From: Cyanoderma ruficeps
Taxonomy: Eukaryota > Chordata > Aves > Passeriformes > Timaliidae
Length of the DNA stretch: 64,000 nt
Assembly: GCA_008694505.1 (NCBI GenBank)
Contig: VZDJ01007753.1
Span: 21,634,696-21,698,695 of the forward strand
Direction of reading: 5' to 3'
A program made the translations under genes and the position numbers. The stretch's first letter is position 1. Every line of letters starts with the position of its first letter. The notes under the pieces were generated by a model that saw only the letters and a program-made list of their open reading frames with translations, was not told the DNA's origin and did no database searches. Of the stretch, positions 38,785 to 51,706 are shown one piece after another.

Positions 38785-40630
38785 GTGGGGAGAAAATTAA
38801 TGTGGCCAAAGCTCAGTTGAAGTTGAAGCTAGTCAGAACTGTGGGAACCATAAAAAGAGGTTTTTTTCAAGTATATTAATGGGAATAGGCAGCGTAAAAA
38901 TAGTATTGTCCCATTACAGGATGAGACTAGTCACCTCACAAACAGAGACTTGGACAAGGCAGAGGTGTTTAACACGTTCTTTGCATTTGTCTTCAACATG
39001 AATGATGGACCAAGGGGCTCTCAGAGTTGGCAGACCACAACTGCAAGAATCATTCACTCCCAGTCAACATTGAAATTGTGTGGGATCTGCTGCTCCAGCT
39101 AGATCCCTACAAATCAATGGGGCCTAATGGGGTTCATCCAAGAGTCCTCAAAGAGCTAGCTGATGTCATTGCAAAACCTTTCTCAATGATTTTTCAGCAA
39201 TCTTGGGAATTCGGAGAGGTCCCAGCTAACTGGAAACCGGCAAACATCCTGATTTTCAAGAAGGGCAAGAATGAGAAGCCCAGAAACTACAGACCTGCCA
39301 GTCTCACTTCAGTGCCTGAAGAGGTTATGAAGGATATTCTGGGAGGTATTGAAAAACACCTGAAAGCAGTCATCGGTCACAGCCAGCACGGCTTCATGAG
39401 AAGAAAGTCTTGCTTTATCAAACCTTATTTCCTTTCATGACGAGGTAACTCACCTGGCTGATCAAGGGAAGCCAGTTGATCTAATATTTTTAGATTCAAG
39501 TAAAGCTTTCAATACTGTCTCTCACAGTATCCTGTTGGATAAAATGTCCAGCACACAGCTAGATAAACACATCCCATGATGAGTGAGCAACTGGCTCACA
39601 GGTCAGGTGCAAGGGGTGAAGGTAGTGACATCAGACTGGTGACCTGTCACTAGCGTGGTTCCCAAGGCTCTATCCTCATCCCTGTGATTGTCAACATCTT
39701 CATTAATGAGCTGGGAACAGGACTGGAAGTGATACTAAGCAAATTCATGGATGATGCAAAACTGTGAGGGGCTGTTGACTCCCTCAGAGGCCTGGAGGCC
39801 CTACAGAGAGACCTCAACAAATTAGGCGACTCAGAAATCACCAATAGTATGAAGTTCAACAAGGGAATGTGCTGGATTCTGCATCTGGGATGGGGCAACC
39901 CTGGATGTGTGGACAGACTGGGGAATGAGAGGCTGGGAAACACTGGCATGGAAAGGAACTTGGGGGTCCTGCTTGATGGAAAGTTTGAATTTGTGTCAGC
40001 AGTGCCCTGGCAGCCAGGAGGGCCAAGTGTGTCCTGGGGTACATCAGGCACAGCATGGCCAGCCAGGCAAGGGAGGGGATTGTCCTCTTTGCTCTACTCT
40101 GGGACAGAGTCACCTCAAGTGCTGGGGGCAGTTTTGGGTGACACAGTATAAGAAAGTCATGAAACTATTAGATAGTACCCCAAGCTGAGAAGCAAAGATG
40201 GTGAAGGGCCTTGAGGGGCAGCTGTATTGAGGAGAAGCTGAGGTCAGTGGGTCTGTTCAGCCTGCGGAAAAGGAGACTGACAGGAGACCTCATTGCAGTT
40301 ACAACTTCCTGTGAGGGGAAGAGGAGAGGCAGACGCCAATCTCTTCTCTGTGATGACCCGTGACAGGACTGAGGGAATGGTCTGAGGCTGTGTCAAAGGA
40401 GATTTTGTTTGGCTATTAGAAAAAACATTCTTCACCCAGAGGGTGGTTGGGCACTGGAACAGGCTCCCCAGGGAGGGGTCACAGCCCCAAGCCTGATGGA
40501 GTCCAAGAAGCTTTTGGACAATTTTCTCAGACAAGTGGTTTGATTCTTGGGGATGATGCTGTGCAGGGTTAGGAGTTGAACTCGATGATCCTTGAGGGTC
40601 CCTTCCAACTCAGGATATTCAATGATACTT
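38785..40630 (+). mobile_element. CR1 LINE, 5'-truncated, with decayed reverse transcriptase
   Basis: About 1.85 kb of CR1 non-LTR retrotransposon. It begins in the linker before the reverse transcriptase, where GGCCAAAGCTCAGTTGAAG matches the CR1 ORF2 region upstream of RT. It runs through the RT fingers and palm, a C-terminal part and the 3' UTR. It ends with the CR1 signature GATGATCCTTGAGGGTCC and CCTTCCAACTCAGGATATTC. The terminal octamer repeat is reduced to one imperfect unit. Truncation at the 5' end is usual for CR1 and implies incomplete reverse transcription. Several frameshifts and stops make it inactive. It is on the + strand, like the copy at 50976-52732. Confidence 0.95.
39027..40330 (+). 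pseudogene. CR1 ORF2 reverse transcriptase remnant
   Basis: The first open block (39027-39440, 137 codons) contains GPNGVHPRVLKELAD, the fingers motif of CR1 reverse transcriptases. It continues with KPANILIFKKGK and RNYRPASLTSVPEEVM, then HSQHGFMRRKSC. A one-base shift near 39412 moves the reading into the next frame, where HDEVTHLADQGKP and LDSSKAFNTVSH follow. The latter holds the first catalytic Asp. The second catalytic motif, normally FADD, reads FMDD at 39744-39755. Further stops and shifts occur before and after it. C-terminal CR1 peptides (GMCWILHLGWGNPGC near 39870, then a Leu-Phe-Ser-Leu-Arg-Lys block near 40260) show the frame continued almost to the 3' UTR. Confidence 0.9.
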
Positions 40631-43600
40631 TATTTCTGTGAAAGTGAATGCCATGGCTAACTCCATTAATTACAACAGCAGTATTGACACATTATGTATG
40701 AAATGGTACACACCTTCAGAATCCCAGAAGAGGGTGTTTTATGCGATCCATCCCTGTGCTTGGCCCAAGAGTGACTATTGCTGTACTTTAAGGACCAATC
40801 AGTAGCCACAGACTACACTACGATGAGCAAGTGTCCTTAAACCAGGTAGGAATTCAAGTTGGTTTATGTTGTTCATGGTGCCATTCAGGAATAGAGAGCA
40901 ACTTTGAAATCCAACGTGTTCTAACTTCCTTAAATAAAAATATTTGTAAGGAAAAATGTAAAGTTATAAAGCACATTTTGAAAGGCTTTTTGTTCAGCAG
41001 TGGTTTAAGTTTTGAAGTTATCAAACTGAACATTTTATTTAAGTAAAACGAATGTGCTTCAGAGATCCAAAATAATAGTGTATTTGATTAATAGGCTTCC
41101 CTGACTCTCTTACTCATCATATTAATTCTCCTGTCAATAGTTTTTATTCCTAAAAACAGTGATTTCAGTTAATAGTATCTGTTTTGCATTTGATATTGCT
41201 TATTTTTTACAGAATAAAACATAAAAATGGAAGCCCAGCTAACCCCAAAATGCATGTTCATCCACATGCTACAGAAAAGATTATATGTAGAACTCTTTAA
41301 AGTCAGAAATTCTGCCATAATCACTTAAAGGTATTAATAAAAGACATTTACAAACTAGGAAAGAAGTGAAGAACGTTACGTCTAAAACTCTTATTTAAAA
41401 GTAAAAATATTTATTTTTTAAAAACAGATTTTCATCTACCTTGATTAACTTACATCCTTAGTAGCCACTGGCCCCATGTATACAGAAGCTCTACAGTAAT
41501 TTTTCCCATGCCAAATATACACACTTCCTCAAAAAATGGAGAAATGACTACTGGACAAAGTCAAAAAAAGTTTAAAATGCAGAAATATTTTTAGGCTCAG
41601 AAGTAGCTTACAGCCATGCAGTTAATAAATGAGAAGCTTGCAATTTCTTTACACTGTCTGAATTAGCAGGTGCTGAGGCAGTCAAATGGAATGATAGATT
41701 TTTTAGAATCAGAGACAATCTAGCAAATAATACTACTCAAAATACTGTAATCCAGTCATATTGTTTTAATTGGGCAACATGGCATTGTGATAGCAGATGG
41801 CAGCTCCATGTGAACAGATTCAGCCAGACTGATAGCATTCTGCCCCAGCTCCTCTGAATGAACAGCTATGCGCTTCCAGTTTATATTGCAATAGCTTCAT
41901 TCAGATTTCACACTTGGATAGACACTGTGCCATTATGAAAGTAAATACTATTTAAGGCTCTAGGCATGAGTGTATGGAGATTTCATCGTAGTTTCTGTTA
42001 CTGAAGTTTCAAGTTTGTTGGAGCTGTGTTAGAGTTAAGATATTACTGGTATCTGTCTACCCCAGGCAAGGGTTACAGTTCCCGGGTCAAAGTTAGCAGA
42101 AATACCATCTCTAAATCTTAACTACTCCATCTAGATGGTGCCAGCTGACATTTATCTTCCACAATGGTTTATCCTAGGACACTGGGCGTTTTCAGCGGAA
42201 GTGCTACACATGTTCTCCTCTACTGACTCTGTGGTAACTCCTGGCAGAGAAATGGGATGGACAGCTGGAGGCAGAAACATCTTTAATTTCAGAGGAAGGA
42301 TTTGCCAGAACTTGCTTCTCAAAATTCTAAATGTGAATAGCTTTCTTCTGCAGAGATAAGAGCAGTTTCTAGGTCAGTGGATAGCCAATGTAGTGCTGCC
42401 ACTTTGGAGAGGGGAGTATGTTAATGGGGCACTTTGTCAAAACATGCAGAAGCATCAGCTACTATGTTCTCCATAACACTCTTTATATCTGTGCACTACA
42501 CAAAACAGCAAAGTATGGGAGGGGTGGAGATACAAGTTAGTTGTCTTACCCAATCCATAGGGTATTACATCCTTTGGGATATGAGATCCTCAGCCATTTA
42601 CTTTCTTCTATCAGTAATGTTCCAGGGGTGGGGGAGGAGAAAGAAACCAAATGTGAACAGACTCTGGCTGGCTCCTGTGCTCTGTGCACTTTCTCACTCC
42701 CTTGCAAACTCTCTCAAGAACAATCGTAATCCAGCTGAAGTTTTTCCTGGCTCTTGCCCGATTTAACAGATGTTTAATAATGGTTCTGGATCACTATTCA
42801 CATGCTGAACAGTTTCTGTTAATCTGAAAATTTTTTGTGAAAAAAGACTGTGCTGGGGACGTGATTGGAAAAAAAACCCCACAAAACAAACAAGAGAAAC
42901 CCCCAAACTATAAAACATATTTTAATTGTCAGGATGTATATCTGATCGGCAACAATTTAGCTGCTTCCAGAGTGACTTTCTTAATGCCCCAGTACTTGAA
43001 ATGTTTTTGTAGTACACTTGGCAGGCAATACTACGAGAAGATCATGATGTACAAACCCACATTAATTCCAAACAGCAGGCTTTATCTATCTCAGCTGGCC
43101 CTTATATGGCCTTCCACACTGTAGTAGCTGAGCTCCTCACAATCTTTTGGGTATTTCTCCTCAATGCTTTAATGAAACACAGAAGTGCTATATTCTGCAC
43201 GTTCTGTAAGAATGGTCCCAAGCGTGGCTATGAACATGACAATCGCCCTTTAGTCACATCTTCAGAGCTAACTTGTAAATCTATGAATCTTCAGGCAGCT
43301 GCTGACATCCTTGCTGACTGCAACAAGCCACAGAATTAAAGCAGTTAGGTTACACACTGTGCTTTTAAGATGACTATCCAGGTGTTCCAGGAGCAACACT
43401 TTCAGACCTGCTGCCCACAGCCTCTTATCCAAATACAGGTGACTATACTGAAGACTGAAGTTCCGTACTGGTCAATGGAGAGTAATAGACAATTTTAGGG
43501 CATGAATCATCTGCTGAAGAACAGATGAATCACACTCCTCAGTGCCCATTTCTCTTCATTTGCCATAGCAAATCCAGACAATTATTGGAATAGAGAACTC

Positions 43601-44393
43601 TACATTTGTTTAGACATTTTTATGCCCTAATCTGGTCATAAAAACTGGCCTTGCAAGATCCAGTGACGTTGTCAGTCACGTGAAATAAACTACAGTCAGT
43701 AGGTATGCCTAGGTATTTTTGAAGATATCTATGTCAAAGTGATTTGTTTGAGGTCTCACACAGTACAGACACAAAGTCTGCATCTCACAAGCCTCAGGTC
43801 AAAATGTTGTCTATTGATCTATTTTACCAGTCCAGTGGAAATGAATAACCATTATAATTGCCACAGATTCAGAAGTTGCATATAGAAGGTCTTTTTGTTA
43901 AATAAAAAATGTCTTAATGATTAATTGCAGGAAGGAAGTGAAATCATGCATACCTCTACCCTATGGAGCAGTCTAAAAAGAGTTTGAAGATATCCTTGTC
44001 TTTAACTGTCCTACGAAAATAACATCTTTAAAACTTCCTTAAAGATTACTCTCCTGCTGAGAGGAAGCCAAATATAGGCTAGTGGGTGCAGAAATGTAGT
44101 TTTACTCTGCTTCTCATTTTGGGTGTATTATACTTTGTTTGAAATGGGGATTTCATTGGGTTGCTATGCGACTTGTCAGATGTCTTCCCCATTGAACACA
44201 GAATTTTTCCACTTGAAGATCATAAACTACCTCACCTCCCTTTCTATTTGAAAAGGTGTGAGGAAGGCACATACCTGAGAAACAAGGAACAAAATAATTA
44301 TATGAGATTAGGAAAAAAGGCCATTTTTTAAACTGCTATTTAGACACTCAATTTTCGCTTAAAGAAGAAAATAATCCTCCAAAACTTGTGGTC
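40631..44393. other. Noncoding DNA, nothing recognised
   Basis: There is no recognisable gene or element. Open frames of up to 110 codons (42434-42766, +) match no family I know. Confidence 0.55.
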
Positions 44394-44413
44394 TTGATGA
44401 TGATCATCATCAA
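44394..44413. repeat. Perfect 20-bp palindrome
   Basis: TTGATGATGATCATCATCAA is its own reverse complement. It is built from TGA/TCA triplets meeting at a TGATCA centre. Confidence 0.9.
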
Positions 44414-44582
44414 AATGTGAAGGGAGTTTTAGAAATGCAGAAATGCTTGTATTTGCTTAAAGCCTGGAACCCCAGCTCTGAGAGATTAACTGTCCCATTT
44501 CCTCTTACCTCATACTGAAGCAAGCTTCTTGAAGGACAGCACATTGTTATTTCATCACTTATCAAAGTAGTGAAAGCAAGAA

Positions 44583-44621
44583 TAACAACAACAACAACAA
44601 AAGAAAGAAAAAGAAAAGGAA
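44583..44621. repeat. AAC microsatellite followed by a GAAA-rich tract
   Basis: (AAC)n spans about 44583-44601 and is directly followed by AAGAAAGAAAAAGAAAAGG. Confidence 0.85.
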
Positions 44622-47600
44622 TAGTTTATTATTGTGATGACTTGTCAGAAATATTCCTGGACACAAAGAGTGGGAAAGAGGAAGAGATGAGCCTGAGATT
44701 GGGTACAGAGATTGCCAGAGCTGGATCTAAGCATGTTCCTAGTTAGGAGAGATCAATGTATTGCTGATTTAAATGCTATGAAACAGTCAAAAGAAAATAA
44801 GTTTGATTTCTGTTTCACTTGCTCAGCTCATTTTCCTTTATGTTCTAATAGACAGATCTTCTACCAGTTCAGCTCAAAAGAAAAGAACTTCATCTGGACT
44901 TTCAGGCCCCTTTTGGCTTTGGCACAACTTTTGGCACAACCTCGAAGTGCCTGGAAGATGCAGCTGGGTATGAGTTCATAGGCAGCACTGTATATTACAC
45001 AAATGGGTAAAAGGAGCAGGGAAAAAAAAAAGCCAATAACAACACATTGCAGGGTTGGAAGTTATTATTATCCTTTATACAAGTTGGGCTTTCATCCTTT
45101 ATTGTAGCTACCAGCTTGTACAGAGCAGTTAAATGTTTGACTGAAGGGGTCTCAGGCCCCACAGGTAGAAGCCTGGCATCAAGAACACCAGGTCTCCTGA
45201 GCATCCTTTTTGCTGAACTCTTTCTAGAAGATGCCGTTTATTTGAAATCCGGAAAAGAAGATGCATTTTAGTACATATCACAACCAGCTGTAGTTCTCTC
45301 CCTTATGGTTGTAGGAAATTATATTAACTCTTCCTCCTTAATTGACAACGTAATTATACAATAAGATACAGATAATTTTGAAGCTTTTGTTGGTATCTCC
45401 TTTCAGTTGGTAAATTTACTTCAGATGTAAAAAAGGCCCCCCATCTTTCTTTGCTGGTTATCAGAAAACAAAATATTAATGAATTTTACCCCAGATTTAT
45501 CCCTCAAAACAGGCATCAAGGCATCAAAGACACCTAAAAACCAAAGAGATTATATAGAACTGATATGAACTTACGTTATGTTGCTTTAATTTTTTGATTT
45601 CAGAAAATATTCATGCAGGAAGAAGGGATCAGTCTTCTTCTTAAAATGTGAGAAAATAACAGTGCATGAATTGTAATTTTCACTACTTAAAATTTACCAT
45701 AAACAACCATATACTTTTCTAAAATAGGTGAAAAAGAACAAGTTTAGCTTCTATGTTGTAAAAAAGAGTCAGTCAATTAATTTTCCATCCTACACTTTTG
45801 AAAGAAAATATTAAAGGTCTGTGGAAAAAAATGAACTGGCATTTGGCAAAACCTGGCTTTTGACAAACTGGCAGCAGTTGTTGCATTACTGAAACCCATT
45901 CATAAATGCTGGCTGCTTCTTCCCTGGAAAAATGCCAGGGAAGTACCCACCCTGGCGTCTCCTTTTCCAGATACATCAATCCCCACTCCTAGGCCTTGCT
46001 GACATACATCAAAATTTGTTCTAAAGTAGGCCTTTTGTGCCACCCCAACTGACTCTAAAATAGGGCAAGTAAGGACCACATCAGCCCATCTAGGTTTTAT
46101 CTGTGGCTTCAGGTATCAGGGGGGTATGTGTTGTTCTTCAGCTATATTTGGAGCATATGCTAAAAAAGTGCGAGGCAGTAAAACACAGTAAAAACTTGCA
46201 TATGTCAAATACCTATCATCTGAAGAGCTCAGTATTTCTTTATAATCAGGAGCAACAGCTTCTATCCCCTAACTAGTTAATTTTACTTCAATGCATTCAT
46301 GTTATTCCAATTATATGCTCACATAAATTACAGCAAATTTAAAGCTTTCTTAAAGACGGGCAATAATGTGAATTTCCATAAATTTAATTCTAATCCTTTT
46401 TAATACTCTAATGTATCAGTAAAAATGGACAGCTGTTGATAAGTATAGATTCATTCCACCCATACTCTGAGCAAGTCAGATATTGAGCAGCTCTCATTTG
46501 GGAGTTCAAGATAATAGGCACAATGCCTAAGTTAACAGACTTTGCTTCTTCTTCTGGCATGTATGCTCTCCTCACCACCACATCCTGAAGTATTTTGCTC
46601 CCCCCCCTCAGGTGTCTATCCAGAACAAGAAGGAGATTTTGTGGCAGAAGAAATCCATGAAATTGTGCACTCTTACCAAGGATTCTTTCTGTTGGACAGA
46701 ATGATCTCTGTCGTCGTTGTTATTATTGTTGTTGTTATTGTTAATTTTGCAGTGAGATTTGCAAGACCCAATTAGAATCACGGCCGTGGCAGGCTTTACC
46801 TTACGAAGAAACAAAACTACTTGCAGTAGAATTCTTAGGGTACATCGACATCTCGTGGACAAAAAGAATATAACACATGAACTCCTACTGGCAGGATACT
46901 TTATGGCCATTTAAAGCCTGTATTTGAGAGCGTGTAGCCCAAGCTACCTATCTTGATACTGAGGAGAATGAGCAATACGCACATCTTCTGAAGGAAAACT
47001 TCTGTGTATTTATCTATCTAGTTTGTTTGGGTACTTTTGCAGGCCGCAATAATTTTTGGGCTGCTGCAGGTACACTGCTACTGGTACCTGAGGTACTGTG
47101 GGTAAACTAAGTTGGACACTATTATACAAGATGGTTCCAGAAGCCGTGGCAGTATATAGGTGCAATATATAGTATAAAGTGTGCAGGAACCCAAGAAAAT
47201 GCAGTTGTGGCACCTTCATGATGAAACAACCAGATAAGGCAAAGACCTCAGTTCAACCCTTGTGGAAGGGCAGATTACTATTGGTCTTTACAAATAAGTA
47301 ATTTTACTTACAGAAATTAACTTTTTTCTCCATAATTATTATTTCTTTCCTCTGATGCATCCCTTCCTTCCCTCTCTATGAAGGGTATCTCCAGGAAGTA
47401 AAAGGGAACAGTGCAAAGCAGATTGCAGTGGCTCCACACTGGCTGTATTTGCAGGTCTTCACTTTAAAAAATAATTTTAAATGGCTTTTTTGCACCAAGA
47501 TGACTTATCTGATCTCACAATTAGCAAGGCAGCTTTGAGTTACTGTAAGGAGATAGTGGAGCTTCTGAATCTTCTGTCATGACTGAACCTAAAGTAAGAA

Positions 47601-50600
47601 TTTTTAAAACTTTTATTTTTCCAGATGACTGGTTGACAAGATATGGCCTGGGAGAGACTGTTATACAGTGAAGGCTCTTTATTTTTGTTTCTCATTGCAT
47701 CTTTAAAGATACCTAAAACTAAGTTTAGTGCTTTCTTAATAAAACCTGTCCATAGGATTAATTGTTGGATTTTTGACATACGATTAGTGGGAAAGGCAGA
47801 CTGCAGCCTCACCAGGAATGACTGTAAGAACAATTTTATCATAGGATCCACTGAATTGTTTGCATGAAAACCAAGAGGAAAACATAGTTCTTGCATACTG
47901 CTTTCATTGGCAAAAAGAAAATTATCTCAAAGTGTTTTGATCCACAGCATTTTTATCAGGGTTGTTGCTGAGACCACTGTTGTGTTACAAATGTCAAGAC
48001 TAAACATGGATGTATGACAATTTGCCTGGAATCATCCAGAACATTAGTGTCAAAGACAAATAGCATCCACAGCACCTCATGCCTTCTAAGTGCTCTTTTG
48101 TATTTGTTGATGCCCATTCAATGCCATGTCTTGCACGTGAAACCTTTCTTTGGGCCCCACATGACACTTTCCAACCATTGCAACTGTGCTTTATGTATTT
48201 GTAGTGTATTTCACTGTTAGTTCTCGTAGGCCAAGCACAAATAACCATCAGGTCCATGATTCTGAGTAGAAGATTGGTGTTGCAGCTGAAGAACATGATA
48301 ATGCCATTTGCTAGTGTCTTAATTTTTTTGTCTTATAAAACGTGACAGTCCAGAGATGTATTTGTCCAAGAGCTTAGCATCCTTATAACTTCCCCTTTGT
48401 CCTGTGATCTGGTGCTGTCATACCATACAGTGAAGATGCCCTCATCACAACAGAAATATGTTCAGTTTTGTTCTGAAGTGTTCATGTTTTCGTGAACTTT
48501 ACATGAGTTTGGTTGAGTAACCATTTTTGGTGCTGTTTTTCATTGAGTTACTAAGTTCAATCAGACACTAAAATCAAAGGAAAGCTTGAGAACATAGCAA
48601 AGTGTGGAAGTTTCAAAGGTTTGCTCAGTCATGTAAGCTACATAGCGTTCCCGCAAATTGAAATTTCCAAATCTGTAGTAGAAAGCCTGGTGAAAAAAGG
48701 AAGCTAACCTGCAAGTAAACTAGCTTTTAAGGGTCCAAACTAGAAATAATTTTTCTTGGTCACTGCTAGTTACCATCGCATTGTCTGTATGACTAAAATG
48801 GAAACATTTACTAAAAGAGGCTGAAGTTAATATTATACCAAAAAGGCTGAATTAGACTCTATTAGGACAAGATTTATTACAAAGTTACTACACTTATTAT
48901 TAACATTATTAAGGCTAATTAATCTAGGCATAATACTAAACTAATGAATTACTTTTAGGATCTGTAATTATATTGTTTAATGGTGCTAGAGCATACCACA
49001 TGGCAAACCATGCCACTGAAGTGGCTTCTGTTGTGGGGAATGAACATGTTTTTAAGATACTACAGTAACTAGCAACTATCTGAGTAATTCCCACCAGAAA
49101 TCAGCCTGCTATAATTTTGAGTTTACTCTTGGAACATGACATTGCCTCAATCACCAGTATGTTTTTGATTTTTAATGTTTGTTTGTAGAGGTTTTAAGTG
49201 TTTTTCAGTTTGGATTTGAAATTTTTGGTAGGATAATTGTAAAATACCTCTAATGTTATTTTGCAAATGGATGGGGAGAGTAAAGTTAGTTATTTAAAGC
49301 ATTTTTTCAAATTTGAACAAATTAACTTAAAGCATCTTTCATTGTATTTTGCATCTTTCAATGTCCATTTTTTTTTATTTTTAATCTTTTGGTGGAAAAG
49401 CTAAGAGCTGGACATATTAGCATTTTCCGTGGTGTACAGAAGCTGTCCTGGGATTATAACAAATGTAGAACAAGTCCTTTGGTGTAAGGATGGTACAAGA
49501 GGACAGTTAGTCACTTTAAAAACACTGATGTTCATATCTTGTGGGGCTGGGTGCCTGCTCTCCATGACTGTGACATCCCCCAAAGCTGTTGATGTTTGGT
49601 AAGTAGTTTAGCTTTTTAAAGAAATGTGGCCAGTGTGACAACACACTGCACCATTCTTCAAGGTTTTCTTCTTCCAGCAACTTTGTAAAGGCATAATGAC
49701 ACAAGGTCATGCATCTGAATAGAGCAATAGAGGAAAGAGACCTAAAGGAGTGCATCCCTGAGAGAAAGGCAGGCAAAACCCAGCCCATTGTAGAGAGTAT
49801 AAGGGAAACAATGCACACTTACAGAGAGCTTTGAAACAACATTAATAGGTGTGGCCAGTAGAATCCCTCAGAAGAAGCTCAGTAGGGCAGGGCATGAACA
49901 AATACCATGGGAAGTGGAAGGAGCTGAGTAGGGGGCAGGTTCCATGTGAGTGGTACAGACCGTGAAGGAAGCAAGGCTTCTTTTGTTTCCCTGATGGAAT
50001 GACTGACTGGTTTGGCTTCCAATCCATATAAATTTGTGATGTTTTGTGGCTTGTGATGCTGCTGAGATCAGAGGTGATCAGAGGTGATGGTGGCTTTTCC
50101 TGCTGCTAAAAGTTCATGAATTGTGGCTGTTTGGTCTTTTGCAGTTGCATAGAAGACAGAAGAAAGCAAAACATGATTTTTGATTGGACCAGCCTTTGCT
50201 TATACTTCTATAATAGTGAAAGATGTTATGTCAGAACAAGTGTTTTGGGTTAATTTGTTTTTTGCTTGCCTAGAAGGCCTCACTAATGTACCTCAGTGAC
50301 GGGTGTTCTTTGCAAAGGAAAGGCAATGCTAACACCATGATGTTAGCCTTACTAGGACTGACAGGCATGCCAGTTAGCACCATATGGGATTTTGTGAAGA
50401 AGGCAGCTGTTATCACTGGGAAGTGTATTGAGATTACTAAACTCTCCTCCAAACAACCATCAGCGAGTAAAGACTATTGGCAATCAAATTTGCATGGACA
50501 ACTGGGTTTTTATTGGATACAGCAAGACAGACATAATGATAAGGAATAATTCATCCTTAATTTCTCACTTTCAAATGTCCAGCCTTTTGTCTCACAACCA

Positions 50601-50975
50601 ATCATGTTAATTATTAACAAAGAAGTGTCATTTTAAGTAAAACTTTCCAGAACTATTATCTTCTAGGCAATTTTAGGCCCTCTTTATGACTGCATGTCTG
50701 TATGTTCCAGTCTGTACCAAACGTAAATAGATTCTTAAGCTGCAAGTTTGAGTTAACATATTTTGATTTCAAATGAGAAACTTATTGATGCTCATTGTCT
50801 AAGAGTTAAGAATCAGACTTAGATCAGCCTTTCTACCTTATAGATAGTTCATGTCATGAGTAGCTGAACGTAGTTCCTCTGTCCACTGCCTTGATGTGTG
50901 TCTGAAAGTAAGGGAATCCTGAAATACTAAATCAGCCCTCCAGCAAGTAAATAAGAATACAACCCTACATCAGAG
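44622..50975. other. Noncoding DNA with one small microsatellite
   Basis: No gene was recognised. An imperfect GTT/ATT repeat lies at about 46711-46744. Frames of 118 codons (-, 47540-47896), 98 codons (-, 48000-48296) and 100 codons (-, 49516-49818) are not recognisable. They were considered as possible decayed transposase but show no conserved motif. Confidence 0.5.
46711..46744. repeat. Imperfect GTT/ATT microsatellite
   Basis: The tract starts TCGTCGTTGTTATTATTGTT and continues with GTTGTTATTGTT, a trinucleotide repeat with interruptions. Confidence 0.8.
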
Positions 50976-51106
50976 ATTAAAGAAAGATCCAGGAAGTCAT
51001 ATACCTATCAGTCTTACTTCAGTCCTCAGGGAAGTTATGGAGCAAATCCTCCTGGGTCCTATCCCAAGTCAGTTGAAGCATGTGATTAGGAAAACCAGAA
51101 TGGGTT
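50976..51106 (+). mobile_element. CR1 LINE, 5' part, interrupted by an LTR
   Basis: AAGAAAGATCCAGGAAGTCA corresponds to the CR1 RT block usually read as a Lys-Gly-rich loop before NYRP. The copy continues through CAGTCTTACTTCAG and GTTATGGAGCAAATCCTCCT, ending at AGAATGGGTT. The continuation, GGTTCACCAAAGG, resumes at 51707 after a 600-bp LTR. The 5' edge is set by where CR1 similarity fades and may be tens of bases off. The insertion point lies inside the RT domain. Confidence 0.88.
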
Positions 51107-51149
51107 TGTTATAAATATAGTGAACCAAATCATAATAATAAAAATAAAA

Positions 51150-51155
51150 TTTATT
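51150..51155 (-). terminator. Polyadenylation signal of the nested LTR
   Basis: TTTATT on the + strand reads AATAAA on the - strand, about 45 bp before the LTR 3' end. A second - strand AATAAA at about 51320-51315 sits just before the TATA box and is less well placed for 3' end formation. Confidence 0.5.
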
Positions 51156-51303
51156 TTCGTGTTACAGCGAGTACGGAAACAGATAAAAACCAAAGCCACG
51201 ATAAAGAACAATTCAATCGAATTGGGGGTGAAACATGAGACAGGCCTCTACCGCACCGTGTCTCCCCTTCGTTCGTCCCAAAGTCCCAACACCAAGGTCC
51301 AGT

Positions 51304-51310
51304 TTTTATA
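51304..51310 (-). promoter_or_regulatory. TATA box of the nested LTR
   Basis: The - strand reads AAGTATAAAAACTGGACC here. It lies about 150 bp upstream of the AATAAA nearest the LTR 3' end and fits a U3 promoter. Confidence 0.6.
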
Positions 51311-51706
51311 CTTTTTATTTTCCCTGAGGCAGGGTTTTCCTTTGTCCAGTTGTTTGTGTGTTGGTATTCATTGGCCCCTTTTGGGACTCTTATTTTTCCA
51401 AGTGGGCTTTTAAGAGGAAACACAAAGATGTCTGAGTGTTTTGCTGTGGATCATATTCAAGTTCTAAGTGGGTTTTCAGGCAAAGAGAGGAGGATGTCCA
51501 TTGCAGATTCAATTCAGTCTATGGGCAGATGTTTCGACCATCAAGCATGCTGGTTCAGCCGAGCCACATTCATTCAAGTGCTGATGGCTCCAGATCTTCC
51601 CTCCTTCTGCCCCCCTCTCCTGTGCCTTTCAACAAATGTCTCTTTTCCTGCCTGTAAATCCTTTATTTCTCAGGCACAAATTAATACACATAGGTTATTT
51701 ACAACA

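Larger units (their letters stand above)
51107..51706 (-). mobile_element. Solo LTR nested in CR1, 4-bp target duplication
   Basis: The 600-bp insert has inverted ends (+ strand TGTTATAAA at the left, TTTACAACA at the right). It is flanked by GGTT on both sides (51103-51106 and 51707-51710). Removing it with one GGTT restores the continuous CR1 sequence, so both edges are well supported. On the - strand a TATA box, TATAAAA, lies at 51310-51304. AATAAA lies at 51155-51150, about 45 bp from the 3' end, which gives a short U5. The 4-bp duplication and different layout separate it from the two class II LTRs and suggest a class I (gamma-like) family. Open frames inside (for example 130 codons at 51350-51742) are accidental and run over the LTR edge. 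Confidence 0.92.

Noticed and set aside
47540..49818. Cluster of - strand frames as a decayed DNA transposon
   Set aside because: No transposase motif, terminal inverted repeat or target duplication could be found.
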